Under the pieces are notes generated by a model. That model made no database searches. It saw nothing but the letters and a program-made list of their open reading frames with translations, and was not told where the DNA came from. Below are positions 16,048 through 24,721 of a stretch of DNA of 25,873 nucleotides, piece by piece; positions within the stretch are counted from its first letter, which is position 1; every line of letters starts with the position of its first letter. Source of the stretch: Flavobacterium psychrophilum. GTDB taxonomy: Bacteria > Bacteroidota > Bacteroidia > Flavobacteriales > Flavobacteriaceae. The position numbers and the translations under genes are program-made. Location of the stretch: the NCBI GenBank assembly GCA_945897545.1, contig CAMDGJ010000008.1, forward strand, positions 1-25,873, written 5' to 3'.

Positions 16048-16970
16048 TAATATTTTAAATTTTCGTTTTTATCCCAAATTCCCCAGTAGGCTCCCACTTC
16101 GCCTTCTGCTCCAACTTTCCACGATTCGTCAAAAGAGGAGAAATAGAATATATCAATATCATCTTGTTGAGACCACAGCTGGGTATTGATATAATATTTT
16201 ATAGCATTTTCTTTCGATGGATGCGAATCTTTAAAGCTTTCTCCTTTACTAGGCCATCCTGTTTCAGTAATTATTACTTTTTTACCATTTCCGGCGTCCA
16301 AAGCTTGGTGGTACATTTGTTTTATGTGACCCAATGAATAGTCTAAATTGCAACCTTCCCAATAGGGATAACAATTAGTTAAAATTAAATCGCAGGCTTC
16401 CGTTATTCTTGGTCTTATTGTGAATTCGTAATAGGCATCAACATATCCTACTGGAATAGAATCAGGAATGGCATTTTTCACTCGTTCGATAAATTCAAGA
16501 AGTTGATCTTCGGATAAATCTTTACGATACATTACCTCGTTTCCTACTGCGGCAATGTCTACTAAGCCTTCATTAGAAAGTTTTATTAGTCCCTCAATTT
16601 CTCTTTCATTAATCTCCGGATCATCGCCTAGCCATGCGCCTACTAATGTTTTGATGCCATACTCTTTTGCAAGTAGGGGAATAAATTCATTGCCTTCGGT
16701 ACAAGAAAATGATCGCACCCATTTAGTGTAGGGAGCGATAATTTTCATTCTTCGGCGAACCTGTTCTTCTGAAATGATGTCACCGGGTTTTTGTCCGTCT
16801 TCATAAAGACTAAAACAAAGTCCGTGCGCCCCCGTTTTTAATACATCGCTAAAAATTGAATTTAATTCCTCAGCTGATTTTCTTGAAAAATCAATTCCGT
16901 TATAATTAATCTCGTCAATAGTATCATACTTGATTTGATATTGCGAATCTTCTTTTCTAGTAAATGACAT
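16047..16970 (-). CDS. GH17-like glycosidase, cytoplasmic
   Basis: A 307-residue, leaderless GH17-type protein. Visible residues: WVRSFSC near 84-90, acid/base Glu-145 in AVGNEVMYR, LTNCYPYWEG (about 197-206) and nucleophile Glu-236 in IITETGWPS, then FYFSSFDESWKVG and GAYWGIWD. It is related to but clearly diverged from the coupled neighbour at 15073-16047, sharing the TxRxF/Y-GNE-YPxWE-TExGW-FDExWK framework. It starts 43 nt after the transporter gene. With the GH149-type phosphorylase in the same operon it probably handles imported beta-1,3-gluco-oligosaccharides by hydrolysis or transglycosylation; which reaction cannot be told from sequence. Confidence 0.87.
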   Translation of the reverse strand: MSFTRKEDSQYQIKYDTIDEINYNGIDFSRKSAEELNSIFSDVLKTGAHGLCFSLYEDGQKPGDIISEEQVRRRMKIIAPYTKWVRSFSCTEGNEFIPLLAKEYGIKTLVGAWLGDDPEINEREIEGLIKLSNEGLVDIAAVGNEVMYRKDLSEDQLLEFIERVKNAIPDSIPVGYVDAYYEFTIRPRITEACDLILTNCYPYWEGCNLDYSLGHIKQMYHQALDAGNGKKVIITETGWPSKGESFKDSHPSKENAIKYYINTQLWSQQDDIDIFYFSSFDESWKVGAEGEVGAYWGIWDKNENLKY

Positions 16971-17013
16971 AACTTTATAATTTTTTAATTATCGATATTT
17001 AAATCAGGCAGGC

Positions 17014-18441
17014 CTACAAACCGGATTTTCTGGCATCCAATTCGTTTTTTATTTTTCGTGCTTTTTCTTCAGTTAAGTCATAATTCCTCATTACCCACAT
17101 TGCAATTGATGTTCCTAATATTGGAATCCCAGAAAAGACAAGTCGCAATCCTGTAACAGCACCCTCGGGTTGAGTTGGAGCACCCGCTTTGAACGCAACT
17201 GCTGACATAATTACGCCCGTTAGCAATCCTGCAATTGCAAAACCAAACTTCACCATCCACCAATAAATAGCGCCAAAAACTCCTTCTCGCCTTTTTCCCG
17301 ATTCTAGCTCATCCATGTCACACACATCAGCAGTCATAGACATCATTAGAGTAAACAAACTCCCGATACCAAAGGAAAAGAAAGGCAAAGCAAACAAGAA
17401 CATATAGGGTTTACCGGGAATAAATAGAAACCAAAGAAGAATATATCCAAAAATTGAAATGCCTTGACAAATCAAAAACGCTCTCTTTTTCTCCATTTTT
17501 TTGGCTATCCAAGCTACAACAGGAATTACTATAAAAGTGGTTGCTAAAGCACCTCCACATCCAAAAAGTGTGGGCCAAATACCTGCTGCTGCGGTATTGC
17601 CATTGAAAAGATAATATACAACAATGAAAAAAGTAAAACCTGCAACGGTATTAAAGGCATTGAAAATAAAAAAAGTAGCGATACACAGTTTTCTGAAAGG
17701 TTTATTAGAAAAAGCTTCTTTAAAACTTATTAAAATTTCTTTTAAACTTCCGCCAATAGTTCTAAAAGTAAGTGGTTCTAAACTATCATCAAACTGGGTT
17801 GATTTACTTTTAATGAATATTGCTGGAACCATAGCTAATAGCATAAATACACTACCAACCCAAATGGCTAATGTTCTTGTGGCTGTGTCAGCATTAGGGA
17901 ACCACGAAGGATCATACATAACGACCCAAAACCAAGGAGCTATAACCCAAGCCCATTGTCCGATCCATTGAGAAATTGCCATAATGCTAGTTCTTTCATG
18001 AAAATCATCGCTCATTTCATAACCCATTGCTACATAAGGAACACTGAAAATAGATAGACCAATATGAAATATAAGTGAAAAAGTAAGAAAAAAAGTAAAA
18101 TTGTACATCACACTATCTTCTCGATACAATTGCCACATAATGATAAATGCAATTCCCATAATTATAGATCCAATAAAAACATATTGTCTACGTCTTCCCC
18201 AAACTGATTTAGTATTATCAGAAATAAATCCCATAATTGGATCAAAAAAAGCATCTACTATTCTAGGTACAAAAAATAAAACACCCCACATCCACGAAGG
18301 CATACCTAAATTTTCTACCAAAACTACCATGAAAATCCCTAAAGCAGCGGGGAACATCTGATTTGCAAGCATTCCCAAACCAAAAGCAATTTTTTGACCC
18401 ATTGGAACCATCACTTTAGTGTTAGAATTTTGATTTGACAT
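17014..18441 (-). CDS. GPH-family (MelB-like) sugar:cation symporter, MFS
   Basis: A 475-residue inner-membrane protein with about 12 hydrophobic segments. Glycoside-pentoside-hexuronide (GPH) features include the N-terminal KIAFGLGMLANQMFP, an Asp-containing helix RIVDAFFDPIMGFISDNT (about 61-78) with the DPxxGxxSD loop motif, WGRRRQYV after it, and the mid-protein block MTADVCDMDELESGKRREG (about 371-389). GPH transporters import glycosides with Na+ or H+. Placed between envelope-targeted GH30/GH17 lipoproteins and leaderless GH17-like/GH149 enzymes, it probably imports beta-gluco-oligosaccharides across the inner membrane. It is 39 nt downstream of the GH30 lipoprotein gene. Substrate is inferred from neighbours. 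Confidence 0.9.
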   Translation of the reverse strand: MSNQNSNTKVMVPMGQKIAFGLGMLANQMFPAALGIFMVVLVENLGMPSWMWGVLFFVPRIVDAFFDPIMGFISDNTKSVWGRRRQYVFIGSIIMGIAFIIMWQLYREDSVMYNFTFFLTFSLIFHIGLSIFSVPYVAMGYEMSDDFHERTSIMAISQWIGQWAWVIAPWFWVVMYDPSWFPNADTATRTLAIWVGSVFMLLAMVPAIFIKSKSTQFDDSLEPLTFRTIGGSLKEILISFKEAFSNKPFRKLCIATFFIFNAFNTVAGFTFFIVVYYLFNGNTAAAGIWPTLFGCGGALATTFIVIPVVAWIAKKMEKKRAFLICQGISIFGYILLWFLFIPGKPYMFLFALPFFSFGIGSLFTLMMSMTADVCDMDELESGKRREGVFGAIYWWMVKFGFAIAGLLTGVIMSAVAFKAGAPTQPEGAVTGLRLVFSGIPILGTSIAMWVMRNYDLTEEKARKIKNELDARKSGL

Positions 18442-18480
18442 ATTTGAATAATTAAGAGTTATATAATTAGTTGTTGTTTT

Positions 18481-19977
18481 TTATGATTTGATAATAACTG
18501 TTTGCAATGCTTTTGCATCGATAGAAATTATTTCTGTTTTGTTGTTTAGTTTTATTTCTAAACTATGTTTTTCTGATGTTGGATTAAAAACAACTACTGC
18601 TATAGTCCCATCTGGATTTTTCACCGCAGTCGCCATAAGCTCTTTATGATTAATCGTACACCCTATTTTTACAGCTCCAGGCCTCATAAATTTGCTAAAA
18701 TGAGCCATAGTATAATATAAAGGTGTGAAATAGACTTCATCCTTAGTAGTATCAACAATTACTGGAGCAACGCACCAGTTTTTAAACCAATTAGGCCCAC
18801 CTTGAGTATCTAAAACCATATTCCAATCGACCCAACCATCGACCCAATTGTTCAAACATCCAATAATATCAGTAGCATAGCGATTCACTGCCGCGTATTT
18901 TGGGTGCAAATGTTTGTCTTTTTCAGATGCCCAATCCCAACCCCAATCCGTTGCTTCTTTTTTCCAATACCAAGCATCGTCGTTCCAATGTGGAATTTCA
19001 GAATCTATACAAGCTTCGGTTTGAATTAAATATTTATTGGGTGATTTTTCATGTGCATATTGCAACTCGTTTGGAAAATAATCATAGGTGCTTTCGTACC
19101 AATGAATAGCTAAACCATCATAATATTGAGATGATTTTTCATCTTTATACATCACGTCAACCCATTCTTTTATTCCAGCGCGGTTTTGGTCATAGCCCAA
19201 TATTTTAATATCCGACCAACCGTCATTTTCTAATTTTAGTCCTAAATGATTTTGTACAAAATCAGTCATTTCTTTCGGTGAAAAAAGGGTGCTTTCCCAG
19301 TTGTTTCCGTTTCCGTGAGGTTCGTTAATTACTGTTATTCCCCAAATACCGATTCCTTCTTTTTTGTAAGATTCTAAATACTTTGAAAAATACAAAGCGA
19401 AAGCATCATTGAATTCTGGTAATAATTTACCGCCAACATATTTTTTGTTGTCTTTCATCCAAGGTGGAACTGTCCAAGGAGAGGCGATGATTTTAAATCC
19501 TTCTTTTGATATGGCTTTAGCTTCTAAAATCATTGGAATTAAATCGTCTTTGTCGTCTTCTATAGTGAAATTTTTCAGTTCTAAATCATTCTCTACTTTG
19601 GCATAAGTATAATTGCTTAATGAAAAATCACAAGAAGCAATATGCGTTCTAGTCAGTGAATAGTTTGCTCCTTCTTCACTAAAATAGGCATCTAATATTT
19701 TTTTACGATTCGCTACGCTTACTTTATTTAATAAATAAGCCGAGGATTCTGTAAAAGAGCCTCCAAAACCCGTAATAGTTTGGAATTTTTCATCAGGATT
19801 CAAAGTAATTAAAACCGGGTTTTCAGTTTTTGAAAATGTCGTTATTTTTTTTAATGAATTGCCCTGAGCTGAAGTTTCGTAAACTTCTACTTCCAAATCT
19901 TTTGTAGTTTTACAACTATTCAATGTAATTGCCATACTAAGAATTACTATTAGAAATTTGAATTTTTCCATAACCAA
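18481..19977 (-). CDS. GH30-family glycosidase, lipoprotein
   Basis: A 498-residue GH30 enzyme with a lipoprotein signal peptide, lipidation at Cys-22 (TLNSC-K), hence anchored in the periplasm-facing or surface leaflet of the envelope. Landmarks: TITGFGGSFTESSAYLL (67-83), ASPWTVPPWMKDN (165-177), acid/base Glu-219 in ITVINEPHG, HWYEST (292-297) and nucleophile Glu-321 in LIQTEAC. It is a paralogue of the GH30 at 12294-13751 but differs in targeting. The ATG at 19977 directly abuts the stop of the GH17 lipoprotein gene; a second Met at codon 3 (19971) is an equally good start. The probable role is removing beta-1,6-linked glucose branches or beta-glucosides before uptake; linkage is inferred. 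Confidence 0.91.
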   Translation of the reverse strand: MVMEKFKFLIVILSMAITLNSCKTTKDLEVEVYETSAQGNSLKKITTFSKTENPVLITLNPDEKFQTITGFGGSFTESSAYLLNKVSVANRKKILDAYFSEEGANYSLTRTHIASCDFSLSNYTYAKVENDLELKNFTIEDDKDDLIPMILEAKAISKEGFKIIASPWTVPPWMKDNKKYVGGKLLPEFNDAFALYFSKYLESYKKEGIGIWGITVINEPHGNGNNWESTLFSPKEMTDFVQNHLGLKLENDGWSDIKILGYDQNRAGIKEWVDVMYKDEKSSQYYDGLAIHWYESTYDYFPNELQYAHEKSPNKYLIQTEACIDSEIPHWNDDAWYWKKEATDWGWDWASEKDKHLHPKYAAVNRYATDIIGCLNNWVDGWVDWNMVLDTQGGPNWFKNWCVAPVIVDTTKDEVYFTPLYYTMAHFSKFMRPGAVKIGCTINHKELMATAVKNPDGTIAVVVFNPTSEKHSLEIKLNNKTEIISIDAKALQTVIIKS

Positions 19978-21237
19978 TTATTTTTTAATCAATGCAGCAG
20001 GAGTTTTAACATCCTTCCATAAGGCTTCTTCGTTACCATTGTATGTTTTTGTAATGGGCTTGCCATCACGAGTTAACCCTTTAAAAATTCCTTTATCCAC
20101 CATTTTCCAAAGTGCATACTTTGCTTGGCCTTGTAAATTGATTAATCCAAAATGATTTTCGGAACCTATTGGGTTTTTGCTGTCTTTCCATTGCTCGTCA
20201 AAAGCTTCAAAATAGAAACAAGAAATTCCTTCTTTATTGGTCCAATCTCGCATCAATTTATTATACACCGCCTCTTTATATTCATCTGTGGCTTTTGAGC
20301 CTTCGTTGCCATAAAGATTATCATCGCCAGAAGCCCAACCCGTTTCTCCAATATGTACTGGTTTATTAACACCAATTGATTCCATATAACTTACAACACT
20401 AGTATATTGTTCAACAGCATAATCCCTCGCCCTGATCATTGCGGCATCTATTTTTTCGCGTTCAGATAATTGTTTTTCATTTTCTAAAATCCCCCAAAAC
20501 ACTGGATTATAATGAGTGTCATGCATAGGGTACGTGTGCATCGAGATATAATCTACGGCTTTGATTAGCTTGTTCAAATCTTCAACGTGATACTCTTTTC
20601 CTCCACCTCCCCAAGAGGCAAAATTATCGGAACTTGTGATCCATACATCTTTAGATAACCCCCCTTCTTTCTTCAAATCTTGCAAATAATTTACCCATTT
20701 TAATGTAATGCTTGGCTCAACATAATAACTCCATGCCCATTTTACCATCGCTTCATTACCTACGGAAATAATCTTTACAATCTCGGGATATTCATTTGCC
20801 AGTCTTACCGTTTCGGCTATTTCTATAGGATTGCGGTCGCTATCTTCATTTCTGACGAGTTGGTTTGCTGTCCACGAATTTTTACAATCAATCCAAGCGC
20901 CTAACATCACATACATTTCAAAATTAGGATCCGCTTTCTTTAATTCCCTTATGGCTTTTAATAAATTTGATGCTTCTGTATGGTGCACATTATAGGTTCT
21001 CAGCACTTTAATGTTCATCGCCGATAGAATTTTTAAATCCTCAGTAATTTGAGAAACAGTAGATTCAACATCTCTTGATTTTTCTCTGTAACCACCATAA
21101 GATATGGCTTGATAATTCGAATTTCCTAATATCTTTTCGGCTGAAATAGCAGTAGTTGTTTTTGGGTTTATGCTTTTACAGCAACAAAAACATACTGTTA
21201 ATACATGTAGAAGCGCTAGATTTATAATTTTATTCAT
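19978..21237 (-). CDS. GH17-family beta-1,3-glucanase, lipoprotein
   Basis: A 419-residue GH17 protein with a lipoprotein-type leader rich in Cys (VCFCCCKS; lipidated Cys among residues 16-20). The barrel follows: VLRTYNVHHTEA (78-89), YVMLGAWID (109-117), acid/base Glu-162 in ISVGNEAMVKW, YISMHTYPMHDT (230-241) and nucleophile Glu-298 in HIGETGWASGD, then FYFEAFDEQWKDS and ENHFGLI. GH17 enzymes hydrolyse beta-1,3-glucans. Membrane anchoring suggests it acts on oligosaccharides released by the secreted GH81. It is 4 nt from the GH149-type gene upstream and abuts the GH30 lipoprotein gene downstream, so it is firmly within the operon. Confidence 0.9.
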   Translation of the reverse strand: MNKIINLALLHVLTVCFCCCKSINPKTTTAISAEKILGNSNYQAISYGGYREKSRDVESTVSQITEDLKILSAMNIKVLRTYNVHHTEASNLLKAIRELKKADPNFEMYVMLGAWIDCKNSWTANQLVRNEDSDRNPIEIAETVRLANEYPEIVKIISVGNEAMVKWAWSYYVEPSITLKWVNYLQDLKKEGGLSKDVWITSSDNFASWGGGGKEYHVEDLNKLIKAVDYISMHTYPMHDTHYNPVFWGILENEKQLSEREKIDAAMIRARDYAVEQYTSVVSYMESIGVNKPVHIGETGWASGDDNLYGNEGSKATDEYKEAVYNKLMRDWTNKEGISCFYFEAFDEQWKDSKNPIGSENHFGLINLQGQAKYALWKMVDKGIFKGLTRDGKPITKTYNGNEEALWKDVKTPAALIKK

Positions 21238-21241
21238 ATAA

Positions 21242-24200
21242 CTAAATAGTGATACTTACTGTTACATGGATAATTTCTCCGGTTCGCTGAAATATTTTTT
21301 GGCTCAACTCATCACTCAAGGTAAAGCTTGAAAAAGTTTCTGTTTTACCATTTTTAAAATTCACTTCTATTTCATTGGTATCCGAAATTTTATAAATAAT
21401 TGGCACTTGGCAAACCGTAAATGCCAAACTTCCTTTTTCTAATGTGATTGAATAGGGTTTGTCTTCTAAATCAATAAAACGCACCACTTCTTCTTGCTGC
21501 AAAAACTGATTTTGGTTTAATAAAGTGGGCTGAAAACTTAGCTTCCCATCTTCTATTTTAATCCCTAATTCTCCTTTTCTTGTCAGAACATCTTCTTTCA
21601 CTTGACCTGTCATTCCTGGTTGTTGAGCGCCTCTGTGAGAAGGAGTATGCGAATAAGGATCTGTTGGGAATGCACCGTAAACTTCTGGGGTTTTATGAAC
21701 ACCTATACCTTTACCTATTTCGTCATAATGCAATGCCAAGGCATTGATAATTGCACTATCTTCATTATCTCGATGTGCTTTTTCTATGATTTCTTGAACT
21801 GCTAAATGCAGTTTAGACACCATGTGCCAATAAATAGAACCCAATCCTTCGTAACCAAAGAAAGTTCCCGATCTACCCGTAAATGCTTTATGATTAAAAA
21901 CTTCTTCAAAAATTTGGAGAATATCTTCAGATTCTTTTTCAACCAAAACTTGGTATTCTTCGTTTTTATTGAGGGCTACCAAAGCCTCTTGTAAATCATT
22001 GGCATTATGGAAATTTCCATTAAAATGATAATTGCCTTTGACGTCTTCGTTGACAAGGGAATTATTATGATTCGACATTAATTTTGTCAATAAACTTGAT
22101 TTTTCAATACTTGTTTTAGGGATATTATTTTTCTCCAAAAATTTAGGCAAATCTTTATTTGGATACAAGATATAACTGTTTTGATCGGCACGATACAAGG
22201 CACTTTTCCTTAATGCATCAACTATTTGCAATGCCTGATTTGCATCCAAATATCCCGAACTCAAAACGGCAACTTGGCCCTCGAGCATTTCGCTAAGATT
22301 GGAGACAATCACTTTGTCTTTTTCAATAGACATCAAATTATAAGCGTGGTACAATTTGTCTGGTCTTTGATTCGCTTGAATGGAATGATCAATAAAAGAT
22401 AAAGCTACCTTTGTGAATGTTTTTAAACCAGCCATTGAATGGGTTCTTTTCTTTCCCCAAAAACCGCTATTGTATATTTGAAGTCGATAATCAGAAGCCG
22501 CTTTTCCTAATCGATTTAGAATATTTCTTCGTGACGTGTCATCAATTTTCCTTGAAAGCAAATGTTCATTTTCTACTAAACACGCTCTAACTTCATGATA
22601 AAATTCTACCATTTCATTAGAAATTTTGATAGTTTCTAATTCGGATGCTTCAAGAATATTTTGGAAAGTTTTTAAAAATCTGCGCAAATAACATAGCGTA
22701 ACCATCGAAACACCATTTCCAACCAAAGCATTGTTGGCATCATTCCATTCTGGTCGTTGGGTATTCATCCAAATTCCTCCTTCGGGAATAAAGTTTGACA
22801 TCTTGGCCAAAACTGTTGCCAATATTTTTTCGATAAAATTTACGTGGTAAATTTCATTACTATTATTAGTTATCAATGCACCATCAGCACCAATTTTTGC
22901 TCGTTGTGCATTTATCTTTTTCTCCCAATCATGATTGTATTCTATGGTGTCTTTAGGGTTTTTCAAGATATCTTGATATGATTTAATCGTATAAGGAACT
23001 GCCGCATACACAAAACATTCTTTTTCGAAATAGGAGTTCAATTTTCCTGGATGGAACTTCTCTATAAACTCTAAAAATTTCAACAAATAAATGATTTGGT
23101 GATCTCCCCAATATCCAATATAGGACCAAGGATTATCAGGCTCTATGGCTTCCCAATCGAATCCGCTTTTCGTAACTCTATACGGGTTGTATCCGTCAAA
23201 AGTGGAAGCGTTCAAGAATTTATGAATCATCCCTTCGATAAAATTGGGATAGGCATACGCCAATGCTTCCCAGTTTTGGAAAATATCGCGCCAATTTCCT
23301 TCGTAATCTAAAATTTTAGATCCATCAATTTCACTTCGAGTATTGATAGAGAATTTATTCCAAGGACGACTTGGGTCTCCGTGACGACGGCTAAATTTTA
23401 ACGGCAAATATTCCGTGCAAAGCCTCACTAAATCTTCATCTTCTTGATTTTCGATTAATTGAAGTAATTCAATATAAGAGAAATCCTCTTTTAAATTATT
23501 GATGAAGGCTAGGTTTTTTTGAAACACTTCACTATTTGCTTTGGCAAAATACTGTGTAAAATCTTTCTTGCCTATTTGATAATTCTCGTCGAAAATTCCA
23601 CCTCGCATAATGTTGAAAAGTGTATTGGCAAAATGACGTGTATCTATTAATTTATCGGCAGTGAATTGTAAACCATCTGCAGAGGCGTTGAGCGCAATAA
23701 GATTTTGCTTGCCTAATTCAACGTCTTCTATAATTTGGTTTTCGAGAGTTTTATCGTGAATTATTAACTCGCAAAGCTGGACAACTTGGGATTGAGTTTG
23801 ATTGACATTGGCAATAATTTTCCAGTCTTTTGAAGATTTTTTTGACAAATGCAAATCATTGGAAATAAAATAAGCTCCTTTTTCGCCCTTTATGTCAGTT
23901 TCTCCTGTTAGTTTTTGCAAATTTCTAAAAGCAGGAAGTTGCTTAGACGACAATAAATAGGTTGGGTTATTCATTCCTAAAGACCAAACAATATTGGCTT
24001 TGAGCGCTTCGCTGGGTTCTGCTTTATCGACTATAATTGCGCTAAGGGCAAAAATACTCAAACCACTTTCGGTCTGTAGTTCGCTTCTTTTATATGCATC
24101 AACTAAATTGCTGGTACTATTTTGCAAATCGCTGCTTACACCATGTGGCATTATATTTTGAATACCGTCTAAAACCGTAATGTTATAATCTTTATCAGAT

Positions 24201-24640
24201 TCGTTTATAATTTGGGCTTTTTTTACAAATCCAAAAACATTGCTTGAACTCCATTGGTATCTAAAAGTAAGCTTCAAGTCGTTGTGAATCTCTTCGAAAA
24301 TTACTTTATTTCCGTAAAAATTTTTATATAAATTTCTGGTGAGATTGTAATTTTCGTTGAAACGCTCTGTAAAAGGTTCCCAAACCAGAACTTTATCTTC
24401 TAAGTGAATTTGAAAAATAGACTTACTACCTGTTATATCAGCAAATTCGGTAATTTTATCATCCGTATAATAAGGGAAAAGCGCGAATTCTGCATTCTTT
24501 CTTCCTGCTGTAAGTCCGCCATTACTAGATATAAACAACCAATGATTGGAATCACTTACGATGCTCATAAAAAATGGGCGCATTTTGTCGTGATTTTCTA
24601 TTTTATAATATTTTTCTCCTTCTAAATCTACTATTTTCAT
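21242..24640 (-). CDS. GH149-type beta-1,3-glucan phosphorylase
   Basis: A 1132-residue, leaderless protein of the size and pattern of GH149 beta-1,3-oligoglucan phosphorylases, which cleave beta-1,3-glucosyl bonds with phosphate to give glucose 1-phosphate. Visible blocks: SNGGLTAGRKNAEFALFPYY (39-58) in the N-terminal beta-sandwich, YEGNWRDIFQNWEAL (446-460), DNPWSYIGYWGDHQ (502-515) and RPEWNDANNALVGNG (629-643). Asp-634 in the latter corresponds to the general acid of the related GH94 phosphorylases. A late block, TFFGYEGLGSIYWHMVSKL, also resembles phosphorylase barrels. A cytoplasmic location fits a phosphorolytic route that saves ATP. It is 81 nt from the glycosidase upstream. GH94 or GH161 are alternatives, but length and motifs favour GH149. 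Confidence 0.8.
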   Translation of the reverse strand: MKIVDLEGEKYYKIENHDKMRPFFMSIVSDSNHWLFISSNGGLTAGRKNAEFALFPYYTDDKITEFADITGSKSIFQIHLEDKVLVWEPFTERFNENYNLTRNLYKNFYGNKVIFEEIHNDLKLTFRYQWSSSNVFGFVKKAQIINESDKDYNITVLDGIQNIMPHGVSSDLQNSTSNLVDAYKRSELQTESGLSIFALSAIIVDKAEPSEALKANIVWSLGMNNPTYLLSSKQLPAFRNLQKLTGETDIKGEKGAYFISNDLHLSKKSSKDWKIIANVNQTQSQVVQLCELIIHDKTLENQIIEDVELGKQNLIALNASADGLQFTADKLIDTRHFANTLFNIMRGGIFDENYQIGKKDFTQYFAKANSEVFQKNLAFINNLKEDFSYIELLQLIENQEDEDLVRLCTEYLPLKFSRRHGDPSRPWNKFSINTRSEIDGSKILDYEGNWRDIFQNWEALAYAYPNFIEGMIHKFLNASTFDGYNPYRVTKSGFDWEAIEPDNPWSYIGYWGDHQIIYLLKFLEFIEKFHPGKLNSYFEKECFVYAAVPYTIKSYQDILKNPKDTIEYNHDWEKKINAQRAKIGADGALITNNSNEIYHVNFIEKILATVLAKMSNFIPEGGIWMNTQRPEWNDANNALVGNGVSMVTLCYLRRFLKTFQNILEASELETIKISNEMVEFYHEVRACLVENEHLLSRKIDDTSRRNILNRLGKAASDYRLQIYNSGFWGKKRTHSMAGLKTFTKVALSFIDHSIQANQRPDKLYHAYNLMSIEKDKVIVSNLSEMLEGQVAVLSSGYLDANQALQIVDALRKSALYRADQNSYILYPNKDLPKFLEKNNIPKTSIEKSSLLTKLMSNHNNSLVNEDVKGNYHFNGNFHNANDLQEALVALNKNEEYQVLVEKESEDILQIFEEVFNHKAFTGRSGTFFGYEGLGSIYWHMVSKLHLAVQEIIEKAHRDNEDSAIINALALHYDEIGKGIGVHKTPEVYGAFPTDPYSHTPSHRGAQQPGMTGQVKEDVLTRKGELGIKIEDGKLSFQPTLLNQNQFLQQEEVVRFIDLEDKPYSITLEKGSLAFTVCQVPIIYKISDTNEIEVNFKNGKTETFSSFTLSDELSQKIFQRTGEIIHVTVSITI

Positions 24641-24721
24641 ATTGTTATGCTTACTATTATTGCTTATTTAAATCTGTAAAAACAGAATGTGTGTTGTTCT
24701 TATTTATAATTATTAAAATTA

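Noticed and set aside
17390..17405. GGCAAAGCAAACAAG, partly similar to the tail of the micro-insertions
   Set aside because: It is inside the well-conserved symporter coding sequence without interruption and lacks the CCCGAG and CGAA parts; chance similarity.
17624..17971. 115-codon plus-strand ORF
   Set aside because: Fully antisense within the GPH symporter gene; Lys/Leu/Val-rich shadow with no recognisable motif.
24641..24721. Short hairpin CTGTTTTTACAG between the glycosidase and phosphorylase genes
   Set aside because: The stem is very short and not followed by a T-tract on the minus strand, so it is not a convincing terminator or attenuator.
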